Assembly (NCBI GenBank): GCA_910577295.1
Contig: CAJTLS010000001.1
Location: 49,825-113,824, forward strand
DNA: 64,000 bases
Source: an uncultured Eubacterium sp.
GTDB lineage: Bacteria > Bacillota > Clostridia > Lachnospirales > Lachnospiraceae
Reading direction: 5' to 3'
Part shown: one piece after another, positions 19,129 to 27,887 of the stretch
How positions within the stretch are numbered: position 1 is the stretch's first letter
Layout of the letters: every line of letters starts with the position of its first letter
Translations under genes and position numbers: made by a program
The notes under the pieces: generated by a model
Database searches by the model: none
Told to the model about the DNA's origin: nothing
The model's input: only the letters and a program-made list of their open reading frames with translations

Positions 19129-20283
19129 ATGGTTGTTGAGGCAAAAGTAAAAGGCTTTATTTGTACGACCGCTCATCCGGAGGGGTGCAAAGAGAGTGTG
19201 AGGAGACAGATTTCGTACTGCAAACAGAAAGGAACGACAAAGGGGCCGAAAAAGGTATTGGTGATTGGAGCCTCTACCGGATATGGACTGGCGAGCCGTA
19301 TTGCCGTTACTTATGGCTACGGTGCGGATACGATTGGCGTGTCCTTTGAAAAGGAATCGAATGGACGTCGTACGGCAACGGCCGGATGGTATAATACAAA
19401 GGCATTTGAAGAATTTGCGACGGCGGACGGCTATGGTGCGAAGTCCTTTAACGGAGATGGGTTTTCGCAGGAGATGAAAGCGCAGGTCATTGAGACAATA
19501 AAAAAAGAATGGGGCAAGGCAGATATGGTTATCTATAGTCTGGCTGCACCGAGAAGAACGCTGCCGGATGGAACACTTGTATCCAGTGTGCTGAAGACGA
19601 TAGGAAACGAATTTAAGAATAAGACGATAGACCTCCGCACGAATGAGATTAAAGAGGTGACGGTACCGGTTGCCAAGGAAGAAGAGATTCAAAATACGGT
19701 ATCCGTAATGGGCGGCGAGGACTGGCAGGCGTGGATGGATGCTTTGGCAGAGGCCGATGTATTGGCAGACAATGCAGTTACTCTGGCGTATTCCTATATC
19801 GGGCCGGAGTTGACACACGCAATTTATAAAGACGGTACGATTGGTCAGGCGAAGAAGCATTTGTACGACACTTCTGTGGCGTTGACAAAAAAGTATGCCG
19901 ATAAAGGACTGCAGGCTTATATTTCTGTAAATAAAGCGTTGGTTACGCAAAGTAGTTCGGCGATTCCAGTTGTTCCGCTCTACATTTCGCTTTTGTATAA
20001 GGTGATGAAAGAAGAGGGACTCCATGAGGGATGTATTGAGCAGATGCAGCGTCTTTTTGTGGAAAAACTTCCGCAGAGAGAAGTAGACGGTCAGTCGATG
20101 TTTCGTCTGGATGATTGGGAAATGAAAGACTGTGTGCAGAGTAAGATAGCAGACTTGTGGACAAAAGTGACGTCGGAAAATATTAAAGAAATCAGCGACA
20201 TAGAGGGTTACTGGGAAGACTTCTATCAGATGTTCGGTTTCCGCTTTGACAACGTGGACTATGCGGCTGATGTGGAAATTTAA
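19129..20283 (+). CDS. fabV: Trans-2-enoyl-CoA/ACP reductase FabV (TER)
   Basis: 384 residues. Start: GGAGG at 19119-19123 lies 5 bases before this ATG, giving VKGFICTTAHPEG at the N-terminus as in other FabV proteins; an ATG at 19096 lacks a site. The NAD-binding GASTGYGLASR and the catalytic YX8K (Y-KDGTIGQA-K) are present. It reduces crotonyl-CoA and longer enoyl thioesters with NADH, either for butyrate formation or fatty acid synthesis. No other fab or bcd gene is adjacent, so its physiological route cannot be told. Confidence 0.93.
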   Translation: MVVEAKVKGFICTTAHPEGCKESVRRQISYCKQKGTTKGPKKVLVIGASTGYGLASRIAVTYGYGADTIGVSFEKESNGRRTATAGWYNTKAFEEFATADGYGAKSFNGDGFSQEMKAQVIETIKKEWGKADMVIYSLAAPRRTLPDGTLVSSVLKTIGNEFKNKTIDLRTNEIKEVTVPVAKEEEIQNTVSVMGGEDWQAWMDALAEADVLADNAVTLAYSYIGPELTHAIYKDGTIGQAKKHLYDTSVALTKKYADKGLQAYISVNKALVTQSSSAIPVVPLYISLLYKVMKEEGLHEGCIEQMQRLFVEKLPQREVDGQSMFRLDDWEMKDCVQSKIADLWTKVTSENIKEISDIEGYWEDFYQMFGFRFDNVDYAADVEI

Positions 20284-20302
20284 AAAATAATATAGCTATT
20301 TT

Positions 20303-21178
20303 CTATTCTTGGGAATCAGTGTGAGCTAACCGCCATTGCGTAGGCGACATTTTCATGTGTTTTTTGAACACTTTGGAAAAAGTAAGAGGGTCGTGATAAC
20401 CTACTTCGTGAGCAATGGCGGCGATTTTCACATCTGATTCCTTTAATAATTCAGAAGCGTATTCCATTCGATAGTTTACTAAGTATTCCTGTGGTGAGAT
20501 TCCTAAAGATTTTTTGAAAATAGACGTCAGATAACTGCGGTCAATGCCGATATAATTTGCAATATCCTGAATCCGTATGTTTTCGCTTACGTGTGTCTGG
20601 ACATAATCTAACGTACGGTCAATGTAAATATGGTGCGGATACTCCACCTGTTCTTCTTCCGAGAGCTGCTCATGGTGCTGCTCAATCAGCGCAGCAAACA
20701 CCTGCAGCAGGGCCGCCTGACGGCGAAGTTCATTATAATGTGTCAACACGCGGGCGAACGTCATTTGTTGTATGCAGGAAAGCATATACGAAGTGTTGTA
20801 ACAGTGGCCGATGAGGTTATTTCTGTCTACGCCGGCATAGCCAAGATATGTCTCGGCCTTGATTCCCTGAAAACCGACCCATATATAGTCCCATGGTTCT
20901 TTTTTGTCTGCCTGATAGAAAATTTCCGTATCTGGATAGATGACAAAGAAATCTCCTTTATGCAAATGGTAGGTCATGTCGTTTACCTGATAAATTCCTT
21001 TTCCCTCGCAGACGAAATGGATGATGTAAATATCCCTCGTGCCGGGGCCGTAGGAATATTCGGAAGGGCAGTTTTGCATTCCGCAAGTGCTTAAATAAAT
21101 TCCCGTTGAATTGTTGTGCAAATGCTCCAGACATTGAAATCCGGCAAAATTAGTAAAGATTTCCTGATTATCTGCCAT
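20303..21178 (-). CDS. AraC-family regulator with cupin sensor domain
   Basis: 291 residues. The N-terminal AraC-binding cupin domain is shown by YQVNDMTYHLHKGDFFVIYP, and the C-terminal double helix-turn-helix by IRIQDIANYIGIDRSYLTSIF and AIAHEVGYHDPLTFSKVFKK. Such proteins sense a sugar and control nearby catabolic genes, but no sugar gene adjoins this one; it is convergent with fabV. The start is set by GGAGAGG about 10 bases before the ATG at 21178, although the frame stays open further upstream. Confidence 0.9.
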   Translation of the reverse strand: MADNQEIFTNFAGFQCLEHLHNNSTGIYLSTCGMQNCPSEYSYGPGTRDIYIIHFVCEGKGIYQVNDMTYHLHKGDFFVIYPDTEIFYQADKKEPWDYIWVGFQGIKAETYLGYAGVDRNNLIGHCYNTSYMLSCIQQMTFARVLTHYNELRRQAALLQVFAALIEQHHEQLSEEEQVEYPHHIYIDRTLDYVQTHVSENIRIQDIANYIGIDRSYLTSIFKKSLGISPQEYLVNYRMEYASELLKESDVKIAAIAHEVGYHDPLTFSKVFKKHMKMSPTQWRLAHTDSQE

Positions 21179-21230
21179 TCCGCTCACCTCTCCTGTGTAT
21201 TTATGTTCTTTTATATAAGCCCTAATCTGT

Positions 21231-22550
21231 TTACAGCCGTGCCACGACAAAGATATTGTAAATTGCCTGAATGGCGTCTTCAAAGTCTTCATTGCGAACG
21301 CCAATAATGATATTTAACTCACTGGAACCCTGATCAATCATTTTGACATTGATGTGCGCATGTGCCAGTGCAGAGAAAAGGCGTCCGGCCGTACCGCGGG
21401 TGCTCCTCATGCCGCGGCCAACAACGGCGATTAAGGCAAGATCCGATTCCATATGAATGGTATCCGGTTTCGCCAGACGGTTAATATCGGCAATTACTTT
21501 CTGCTCCTTTTCCTGAAATTCATCCTGATGAACAAAAATAGTCATTGTATCAATACCGGATGGCATGTGCTCGAAAGAAATTCCGTTGTCTTCAAACGCG
21601 CTCAGTACCCGACGTCCGAAACCAATTTCTGAGTTCATCATGTCTTTTTCAATATTGACAGCGACAAACCCTTTTTTGCCGGCAATACCGGTAATCGTAT
21701 AGGCCGGAATGCGGCAGGTACTTTCCACGATCATCGTACCTTCGTCTTCCGGGCGGTTGGTATTGCGGATATTAATTGGGATACCCGCCTTTCGCACCGG
21801 AAAGATGGCGTCTTCGTGGAGAACAGAAGCGCCCATATAAGCTAACTCGCGAAGTTCCATGTAAGTAATCGTATGAATTACTTCTGGATTTTTGATTATC
21901 CTTGGGTCTGTGACAAGACAGCCGGAAACATCCGTCCAGTTCTCATAGAGGTCGGCATTGACTGCTTTTGCCACGAGGGAGCCGGTGATATCGGAGCCGC
22001 CGCGGGAAAAAGTAACTACTTTGCCATTTGCCGCAGCGCCGTAAAATCCGGGAATAACAGCATATTCTGCCTGCTCCAGGTATTGGGCTAACAGTTGGTT
22101 CGTTTTTTCGGTGTCACAGGTTCCATCGGAATGAAAGCGTATGACATTAGCGGCGTCTACAAATTCATAACCGAGGTATTTGGCCATAATTTTTCCGTTC
22201 AGATATTCACCGCGGGAAGCGGCATACATAGAGCCTGCTTTATCTAAAAATTTCTTTTTGATGGTGTCAAAATCATCATCAAGGGAGAATTTCAGATGTA
22301 AACCGTGAATTATTTCATTGTAACGCTCTTTAATCTGATTGAGCTGTTTGCTAAATGCCTGACCGCGCTCAGCTAATTCGTAACAGGAATATAATAAATC
22401 AGTAACCTTCGTATCGTCTGAAAAACGTTTGCCCGGAGCCGAGGGTACTACATATCGGCGGTCTTTATCTGTGCGTATAATATTGCCGACTTTGATAAAT
22501 TGTTCTGCGCTTGCCAGAGAACTGCCGCCGAATTTGACTACTTTTTTCAT
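21231..22550 (-). CDS. lysC: Aspartate kinase
   Basis: 439 residues. It phosphorylates aspartate, the first step to lysine, threonine and methionine. The kinase domain starts KKVVKFGGSSLAS; VTFSRGGSDITGSL is the aspartate/ATP-binding loop; two ACT domains follow, with VGRGMRSTRGTAGRLFSALA in the last. This is the longer monofunctional class. The start is chosen at the ATG preceded by GGGAG on the minus strand (22550); the frame stays open upstream but has no conserved residues. A 23-bp hairpin lies in its leader. Confidence 0.94.
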   Translation of the reverse strand: MKKVVKFGGSSLASAEQFIKVGNIIRTDKDRRYVVPSAPGKRFSDDTKVTDLLYSCYELAERGQAFSKQLNQIKERYNEIIHGLHLKFSLDDDFDTIKKKFLDKAGSMYAASRGEYLNGKIMAKYLGYEFVDAANVIRFHSDGTCDTEKTNQLLAQYLEQAEYAVIPGFYGAAANGKVVTFSRGGSDITGSLVAKAVNADLYENWTDVSGCLVTDPRIIKNPEVIHTITYMELRELAYMGASVLHEDAIFPVRKAGIPINIRNTNRPEDEGTMIVESTCRIPAYTITGIAGKKGFVAVNIEKDMMNSEIGFGRRVLSAFEDNGISFEHMPSGIDTMTIFVHQDEFQEKEQKVIADINRLAKPDTIHMESDLALIAVVGRGMRSTRGTAGRLFSALAHAHINVKMIDQGSSELNIIIGVRNEDFEDAIQAIYNIFVVARL

Positions 22551-22582
22551 GAAACATCTCTCCCTATTTAAATAATATAGTA

Positions 22583-22648
22583 CGTGTATTAGCCTGACGG
22601 TAGCAAGTCGAACCCTTCGACTTGTTACCGTCAGGCTAAGGGTACACG
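22583..22648. repeat. Near-perfect 23-bp stem palindrome upstream of lysC
   Basis: 22590-22612 pairs with 22616-22638 with a single mismatch around a CCC loop, and CGTGTA/TACACG extend the stem outward. There is no T tract on either side, so it is not an intrinsic terminator. It lies in the lysC 5' region on the minus strand. Confidence 0.8.
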
Positions 22649-22734
22649 AATATAGTAAACCATGTTTTTCATTAATTTTCAAGTTTTTTCTGAAAAAATG
22701 TGTTATACTTTACTATATGCAAGGAGGCGGAAGT

Positions 22735-23001
22735 TTGGAAGGCATTACATTGTATTCAATTTTATATTATGAAAAAAGTATTTTTAAGGGAAGTTACCGC
22801 GGGATGAATTTCCGAATTTACAAGGAGGGGGATGAAGACAATAAAGTACTGGCTGCTGTCGCATGGAAAGGCCCTTTTATTTTAGAGAAAACAAAAGAAA
22901 CGCCGCTCAGAAAAGAATTTGAGTTCAGTAGCGAGGGGATTGCACAGGCTGATATCTGGCTCACGGAGCAGCAGCGTATTCTATGTCCGGAAACCTCTTG
23001 A
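22735..23001 (+). CDS. Small conserved-looking protein, unknown function
   Basis: 88 residues from a TTG start. AAGGAGG at 22721-22727 lies downstream of the in-frame ATG at 22717 and 7 bases before TTG 22735, so TTG is the likely start. The protein is soluble, with no membrane segment, and reads like a small beta-rich domain (ITLYSILYYEKSIFKGSYRG, then KVLAAVAWKGPFILEKTKE). Not recognised. A TATACT-like -10 lies just upstream. It precedes the two CobW-type genes by 84 bases. Confidence 0.6.
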   Translation: MEGITLYSILYYEKSIFKGSYRGMNFRIYKEGDEDNKVLAAVAWKGPFILEKTKETPLRKEFEFSSEGIAQADIWLTEQQRILCPETS

Positions 23002-23085
23002 TATTACATGGGAAATGAGTATAATGAATAAGAGTAAAAGGTTATAAGAAAATCAAGTGAGGGCGCTTGGAAATGGAGGAAAGCG

Positions 23086-24231
23086 ATGACTAAGATTGAC
23101 ATTTTCTCCGGCTTTTTGGGAGCCGGTAAAACGACATTGATTAAGAAACTCATACAGGAGGCTTTTCAGGGAGAAAAGCTTGTTCTCATTGAGAATGAAT
23201 TTGGGGAGATAGGTATTGACGGGGGGTTTTTAAAAGATGCGGGTATCAATGTAACCGAGATGAATTCTGGATGCATATGCTGTTCGCTTGTCGGCGATTT
23301 CGGTACTGCCCTGCAGGAAGTCCTTGACACATACTCGCCGGACCGTATCATTATCGAGCCGTCCGGTGTGGGAAAACTATCCGATGTCAGCAAAGCGGTA
23401 TCCGGCGTCATGGAAAAGAATGAAGATGTAAAGATGAACGGATATGTCACGGTTGCTGATGCGTCTAAATGTAAGATGTATATGAAAAACTTCGGAGAAT
23501 TTTATAATAATCAGATAGAAAATGCAAAGACGATCGTTTTGAGTAGGACGGACAAACTCAACGAAGAGAAATTAGCGCTTGCGCTGTCGCTGATAAGAGA
23601 GAAAAACAGTAAGGCATCCATCATTACTACCCCGTGGGAACAGATTGACGGAAAGCAGATCCTCGGGGCGATAGAGGAAAGTAATTCTTTGGAGCTGGAG
23701 CTGTTGGCGGAAGAAGTTTGTCCGGAATGCGGGCATCATCATGGCGGAGAACATCATCATCACCATGAGGGAGAGTGCTGTCACCACGAGGGAGAGCATC
23801 ATCATCACCATGAGGGAGAGTGCTGTCACCACGAGGGAGAGCATCATCACCACCATGAGGGAGAGTGTTGTCACCACGACGGGGAACATCATCATCACCA
23901 TGAAGGAGAGTGCTGTCATCACGACGGAGAACATCATCATCACCATCATGCAGACGATGTATTTACAAGTCTTGGGATGGAGAGCGCACACAAGTACAGA
24001 GAGGATGAGCTGGCGGACATCTTGAAGAAATTATCCTCCGAAGAATCAGGATATGGCAGTATTCTTCGCGCCAAAGGGATTGTGCCGGCTGTTGAGGGCG
24101 AGTGGTTCCATTTTGATTTAGTGCCAGGAGAGTATGAAATCCGTCGGGGAAGCGCGGATTATACGGGCCGGATGTGTGTCATTGGCGCAGAGTTAAAAGA
24201 GGAAGAAATAAAAGAATTGTTTCATATTTAA
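23086..24231 (+). CDS. CobW/COG0523 GTPase with His/Cys-rich metal-binding repeats
   Basis: 381 residues. A G3E-family P-loop GTPase: Walker A GFLGAGKTT, ENEFGEIGID, and the CxCC metal-transfer motif GCICCS (C63, C65, C66). Such proteins are metallochaperones that hand over zinc, cobalt or iron. Between the GTPase and the C-terminal CobW domain lies a linker of four full copies of a 15-residue unit GEHHHHHEGECCHHE plus a partial copy, which should bind several metal ions. GGAGG lies about 7 bases upstream of the ATG. It is followed after 27 bases by a second CobW-type GTPase. No Zur box was recognised upstream. Confidence 0.92.
   Translation: MTKIDIFSGFLGAGKTTLIKKLIQEAFQGEKLVLIENEFGEIGIDGGFLKDAGINVTEMNSGCICCSLVGDFGTALQEVLDTYSPDRIIIEPSGVGKLSDVSKAVSGVMEKNEDVKMNGYVTVADASKCKMYMKNFGEFYNNQIENAKTIVLSRTDKLNEEKLALALSLIREKNSKASIITTPWEQIDGKQILGAIEESNSLELELLAEEVCPECGHHHGGEHHHHHEGECCHHEGEHHHHHEGECCHHEGEHHHHHEGECCHHDGEHHHHHEGECCHHDGEHHHHHHADDVFTSLGMESAHKYREDELADILKKLSSEESGYGSILRAKGIVPAVEGEWFHFDLVPGEYEIRRGSADYTGRMCVIGAELKEEEIKELFHI
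23746..23949 (+). repeat. 45-bp in-frame tandem repeat encoding His/Cys array
   Basis: Four 45-base units starting at 23746, 23791, 23836 and 23881, with a partial fifth at 23926, each coding GEHHHHHEGECCHH(E/D). The copies are nearly identical at the DNA level, so copy number is expected to vary between strains by slippage or recombination. Confidence 0.93.
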
Positions 24232-24258
24232 AGGAACCTTTCAAAGGGAGGAAAGGAT

Positions 24259-25212
24259 ATGTTTGGCAATCGTGATATTCCGGTATATCTGTTTACCGGA
24301 TTTTTGGAAAGCGGGAAATCCACCTGCTTTCAGGAGATTTTAAAAGAAGGCAACTTTGAAGATGGTCTGCGGACACTTTTTCTTCTGACCGAGGAAGGGG
24401 AGGCGGAGATTGCAGAGGAGCTTCTTCAATACAATAAAGTGGATATGGTCGTTATTGACGACGAAGAAGAATTGACAGAAAGTATGTGCAAGGATTTGGT
24501 AAAGGAGTATAAGCCGGCGCGCATTGTCATTGAAGTAAACGGCATGTGGGATATAACGAGACTTATCAATGAGACAATTCCGGAAAACTGGATTGTTGTC
24601 CAGACGTTTACAACGGTAAACGCCGAGACATTTCCGATGTATATCAATAATATGAAATCTTTGCTTATGTCGCATTTTCAGCAGTCCGATTTAGTTATTT
24701 TTAACCGCTGTGACAGGGAGATGGACAAGGCGTCAATGCGGCGGAATGTAAAGGCAATCAATCGTGCGGCACAGGTTCTCTTTGAATCAGAGGACGGCTC
24801 TGTGGAGAGCAATATCGAAGAGGAATTGCCTTATGATATTAACGCGGACGTAATCGAATTAGAAGATGACGATTTCGGTCTGTGGTATCTGGATGTCAGC
24901 GAGCACCCGGAAAAATATGAAGGTAAGACAGTCGTGTTTAAAGGGCAGGTATATCGGAACCGCACATTTCCAAAAGACGCTTTTGTTCCGGCACGCAAGG
25001 CCATGACATGCTGTGCCGACGACATAGCCAAGATAGGATTTATCTGTCACCATCCGCAGGCAGCGGAACTCGACCTCGATTCGTGGGTGAAAGTAAGCGT
25101 AAAAGTAAAACCGGAATATTCTCACAGGCAGCAGACGAAAGTACCAATGTTGTGGGCAGACAAAATCGAACAGGCAGAAGCGCCAGAAGAAGAAATCGTC
25201 TACTTCTCCTGA
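24259..25212 (+). CDS. Second CobW-type GTPase with fused DUF1980-like C-terminal domain
   Basis: 317 residues. The N-terminal half is a G3E GTPase with P-loop TGFLESGKST (K20) and base-recognition NRCDR, but the CxCC metal motif of the upstream paralogue is not seen. The C-terminal ~120 residues (YEGKTVVFKGQVYR, MTCCADDIAKIGFICHH) resemble the YcgQ/DUF1980 (TIGR03943) domain, which goes with COG0523 proteins in zinc-responsive loci. It probably acts with the preceding protein in metal delivery, perhaps to a membrane partner not in the window. GGAGG lies 7 bases before the ATG. Confidence 0.82.
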   Translation: MFGNRDIPVYLFTGFLESGKSTCFQEILKEGNFEDGLRTLFLLTEEGEAEIAEELLQYNKVDMVVIDDEEELTESMCKDLVKEYKPARIVIEVNGMWDITRLINETIPENWIVVQTFTTVNAETFPMYINNMKSLLMSHFQQSDLVIFNRCDREMDKASMRRNVKAINRAAQVLFESEDGSVESNIEEELPYDINADVIELEDDDFGLWYLDVSEHPEKYEGKTVVFKGQVYRNRTFPKDAFVPARKAMTCCADDIAKIGFICHHPQAAELDLDSWVKVSVKVKPEYSHRQQTKVPMLWADKIEQAEAPEEEIVYFS

Positions 25213-25313
25213 CAGAAATGTGGAAACAAAAAATCGACATAGATAATCCATACCGCTACGTGCTTGTATAACGAAAGTGCCCATGCGAGTAAACTTTTCT
25301 CTTTTTTGCAACT

Positions 25314-25343
25314 TTGACAATTACCACCGATTTATGCTATAGT
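25314..25343 (+). promoter_or_regulatory. Promoter of icd
   Basis: TTGACA at 25314-25319 and TATAGT at 25338-25343 with an extended TGC before it, 18 bases apart, leaving a leader of about 90 bases before the icd ATG. The rest of the 25213-25440 gap holds nothing recognised. Confidence 0.65.
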
Positions 25344-25440
25344 AGAAGGCGACAAAGAATAAAAACGACAAAAAAAGATAGAAGCACGGGAGGCTTTACA
25401 CATTATGCGCCTCTGCCAGCGCTTCGGAATGGAGGAAAGA

Positions 25441-26646
25441 ATGGCAAAAATTCAGATGAAGACACCTCTTGTGGAAATGGACGGAGATGAAATGACCCGC
25501 ATTTTGTGGAAAATGATTAAGGATGAGTTACTGCTTCCTTATATTGATTTAAAGACGGAGTATTATGATTTGGGTCTTGAATATCGAAACGAGACAAACG
25601 ATAAGGTTACGTTTGACTCGGCAGAGGCAACGAAAAAATACGGAGTTGCTGTGAAATGTGCGACGATAACACCAAATGCCGCACGAATGACCGAATATGA
25701 TTTAAAAGAGATGTGGAAGTCGCCAAATGGAACGATTCGTGCGGCGCTTGACGGTACGGTATTCCGCACTCCGATACAGGTAAAAGGTATTGAGCCATGT
25801 GTAAAAAACTGGGAGAAGCCGATAACACTTGCCCGCCATGCTTATGGTGATGTATATAAAAATACAGAGATTAAAGTACCGGGAGCCGGAAAAGCAGAAC
25901 TTGTTTTTACGGCAGAGGATGGAACGGAGATTCGTGAATTGATCCATCAGTTTGACGGTTCCGGTATTATTCAGGGTATCCATAATACGGATAAGTCGAT
26001 TACGAGTTTTGCCAGAGCCTGTTTTTCCTATGCACTTGATACGAAGCAGGATTTGTGGTTTGCCACAAAGGATACAATTTCCAAAAAATATGACCACAAT
26101 TTTAAAGATATATTTGCAGAAGTATATGAAAAGGCGTATAAAGAAAAGTTCGAGGCAGCAGGATTGGAGTATTTCTATACTTTAATTGATGATGCGGTAG
26201 CCCGTGTGATGAAAACAAAGGGCGGTTTTATTTGGGCATGTAAAAATTATGACGGTGATGTGATGAGTGATATGGTGTCTTCTGCCTGTGGTTCTCTGGC
26301 AATGATGACATCCGTATTAGTTTCACCGGATGGTGTGTACGAATATGAGGCGGCACACGGAACGGTACAGCGGCATTATTATAAGCATCTGAAAGGCGAG
26401 GAGACTTCGACCAATTCAGTTGCCACGATTTTTGCGTGGACAGGCGCATTGCGCAAGAGGGGAGAATTAGACGAAATTCCAGAGCTGATGGCGTTTGCGG
26501 ATAAGCTGGAGAAAGCTACTTTGCAGACAATAGAGAGCGGTAAAATGACGAAAGATTTGGCGCTGATAACGGAGCTTGAAGACGTGACCGTTCTTAACAG
26601 TCAGCAATTCATTCAGGAAATACGCACAACGATGGATGCGCTCTAA
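25441..26646 (+). CDS. icd: NADP-dependent isocitrate dehydrogenase
   Basis: 401 residues of the eukaryote-like class: KTPLVEMDGDEMTRILW at the start, NGTIRAALDGTVFR, the metal-binding DDAVARVMKTKGGFIWACKNYDGDV, and AAHGTVQRHY. It converts isocitrate to 2-oxoglutarate and supplies glutamate synthesis. The start is set by GGAGG at 25431-25435, 5 bases before the ATG; the frame opens earlier at 25405 without a site. No citrate synthase or aconitase is nearby. A terminator follows. Confidence 0.95.
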   Translation: MAKIQMKTPLVEMDGDEMTRILWKMIKDELLLPYIDLKTEYYDLGLEYRNETNDKVTFDSAEATKKYGVAVKCATITPNAARMTEYDLKEMWKSPNGTIRAALDGTVFRTPIQVKGIEPCVKNWEKPITLARHAYGDVYKNTEIKVPGAGKAELVFTAEDGTEIRELIHQFDGSGIIQGIHNTDKSITSFARACFSYALDTKQDLWFATKDTISKKYDHNFKDIFAEVYEKAYKEKFEAAGLEYFYTLIDDAVARVMKTKGGFIWACKNYDGDVMSDMVSSACGSLAMMTSVLVSPDGVYEYEAAHGTVQRHYYKHLKGEETSTNSVATIFAWTGALRKRGELDEIPELMAFADKLEKATLQTIESGKMTKDLALITELEDVTVLNSQQFIQEIRTTMDAL

Positions 26647-26729
26647 TAGAAAACAGTGTCAGGTGTATAAAAGGGGAGAGTATAGCGGTTTCAGTTATAC
26701 AGTCAGTGCCATACCATACAAAAGGAATG

Positions 26730-26770
26730 TCGATACGCCGGAAATTTTGGCGTATCGATATTTAGTTTTT
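26730..26770 (+). terminator. Intrinsic terminator after icd
   Basis: TCGATACGCC pairs with GGCGTATCGA around a short loop (26730-26758), followed by TATTTAGTTTTTG. The T tract is on the plus strand, serving icd; it overlaps the 3' end of the convergent HD-GYP gene. Confidence 0.7.
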
Positions 26771-27862
26771 GTCACTGTATTTTGTTACGATAATTTCAAA
26801 TTCTTTTCTCGCTTCAGTAAAAGCCTGTAATAATTTAGAGGAGAAAGAACCGCTCTGGCCGTTTATAATAATCTGGTAAGCTTTTTCCGTGTTGTAGGCG
26901 GCCTTATAAACACGCTTGGAAGTAAGCGCATCGTATACGTCCACAAGGGCAACGATTTGTGCCGCGATACTGATTTCGTCTCCTTTCAGACCGTCTGGAT
27001 AACCGTTTCCGTCGTATTTTTCATGGTGATGGCGGGCGATATCAATCGCGTAGTCACAGAAAATCTTACTATCTATATGGATTACCTTTTCGATGATTTC
27101 CGCACCTTTTGTTGTGTGAGATTTGATAACTTCGTATTCGTCTTCGTTTAATTTACCGGATTTTAATATGATATTATCGGGAATTACGATTTTACCAATA
27201 TCATGCAGGGAAGAGGCCCAGCCGATAATTTCCAGTTTTTCTTCCGTAAGTCCGTATTCTGGATACAATTTCATAACACTGTTTGCGAGGCAGAGAGAAA
27301 ATTCCCGAACTCTTTTGATATGTTGTTCGGATTCTAAATTTCTAAATTCCACAATATTGCTGAGTGATTCAATCAAAACCTCATTCATGTGTTTTTGCTT
27401 ATCTGCCATGAGTTTTAACATGGAATTTTGTTTTTTTAGTTGTTCTGTTTGATTTTTTACCGTTACTTCCAGCTGCCTTTTATATTGAAATACTTCTACA
27501 ACATTATCGATTAGATGTGTTGCGATTTCTGGATGAAAAGGTTTTTTCAGATAGCTTACAACCCCGTATTCATATCCCTGTTTTTCGTATTGAGCGGCTC
27601 TTTCGCTCGTAATCATAATAAATGGGATTCGGCTCAGAACTTTGCTCTCGCTTAACCTATGCATTATTTTAAAATCGTCCTTGACCGGTAACAGAATATT
27701 AAAAAGAACGACAGCTAAGGACTGTGCATGGCTTCTCAATAATTCGAGGCCTTCTTTTTCATCCGGAGCTGATAATATTTTATATTTACTTTTAAATAAA
27801 TCAACTAACATTTTACGACTGGCGTCGTCTTGTTCAAGAATTAAAATTGTATCACGTTTCAT
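26762..27862 (-). CDS. Receiver-HD-GYP protein with degenerate receiver
   Basis: 366 residues. An N-terminal response-regulator receiver domain (acidic D12/D13, T85, K106) is followed by a coiled-coil linker (residues ~122-165) and an HD-GYP domain with SSLHDIGK (H220/D221) and HHEKYDGNGYPDGL. HD-GYP proteins hydrolyse cyclic di-GMP. The residue at the phospho-acceptor place is asparagine (VVLFNILLP, N55) instead of aspartate, so normal phosphorylation is unlikely. It lies 25 bases downstream of the FapA-like gene on the same strand, so the two are probably co-transcribed. Confidence 0.9.
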   Translation of the reverse strand: MKRDTILILEQDDASRKMLVDLFKSKYKILSAPDEKEGLELLRSHAQSLAVVLFNILLPVKDDFKIMHRLSESKVLSRIPFIMITSERAAQYEKQGYEYGVVSYLKKPFHPEIATHLIDNVVEVFQYKRQLEVTVKNQTEQLKKQNSMLKLMADKQKHMNEVLIESLSNIVEFRNLESEQHIKRVREFSLCLANSVMKLYPEYGLTEEKLEIIGWASSLHDIGKIVIPDNIILKSGKLNEDEYEVIKSHTTKGAEIIEKVIHIDSKIFCDYAIDIARHHHEKYDGNGYPDGLKGDEISIAAQIVALVDVYDALTSKRVYKAAYNTEKAYQIIINGQSGSFSSKLLQAFTEARKEFEIIVTKYSDKN

Positions 27863-27887
27863 TTTCTACCCATACTTTCTGTCTGCT

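Noticed and set aside
21179..21304. Longer AraC protein starting upstream near 21304
   Set aside because: It would run into the lysC 3' end; GGAGAGG marks the start at 21178.
22551..22734. Lysine riboswitch upstream of lysC
   Set aside because: Only a simple 23-bp hairpin is present; none of the conserved L-box core can be seen in the available space.
23746..23949. 45-bp repeats as a possible CRISPR array
   Set aside because: The units are contiguous with no unique spacers and are in frame, coding a His/Cys-rich linker of the CobW protein.
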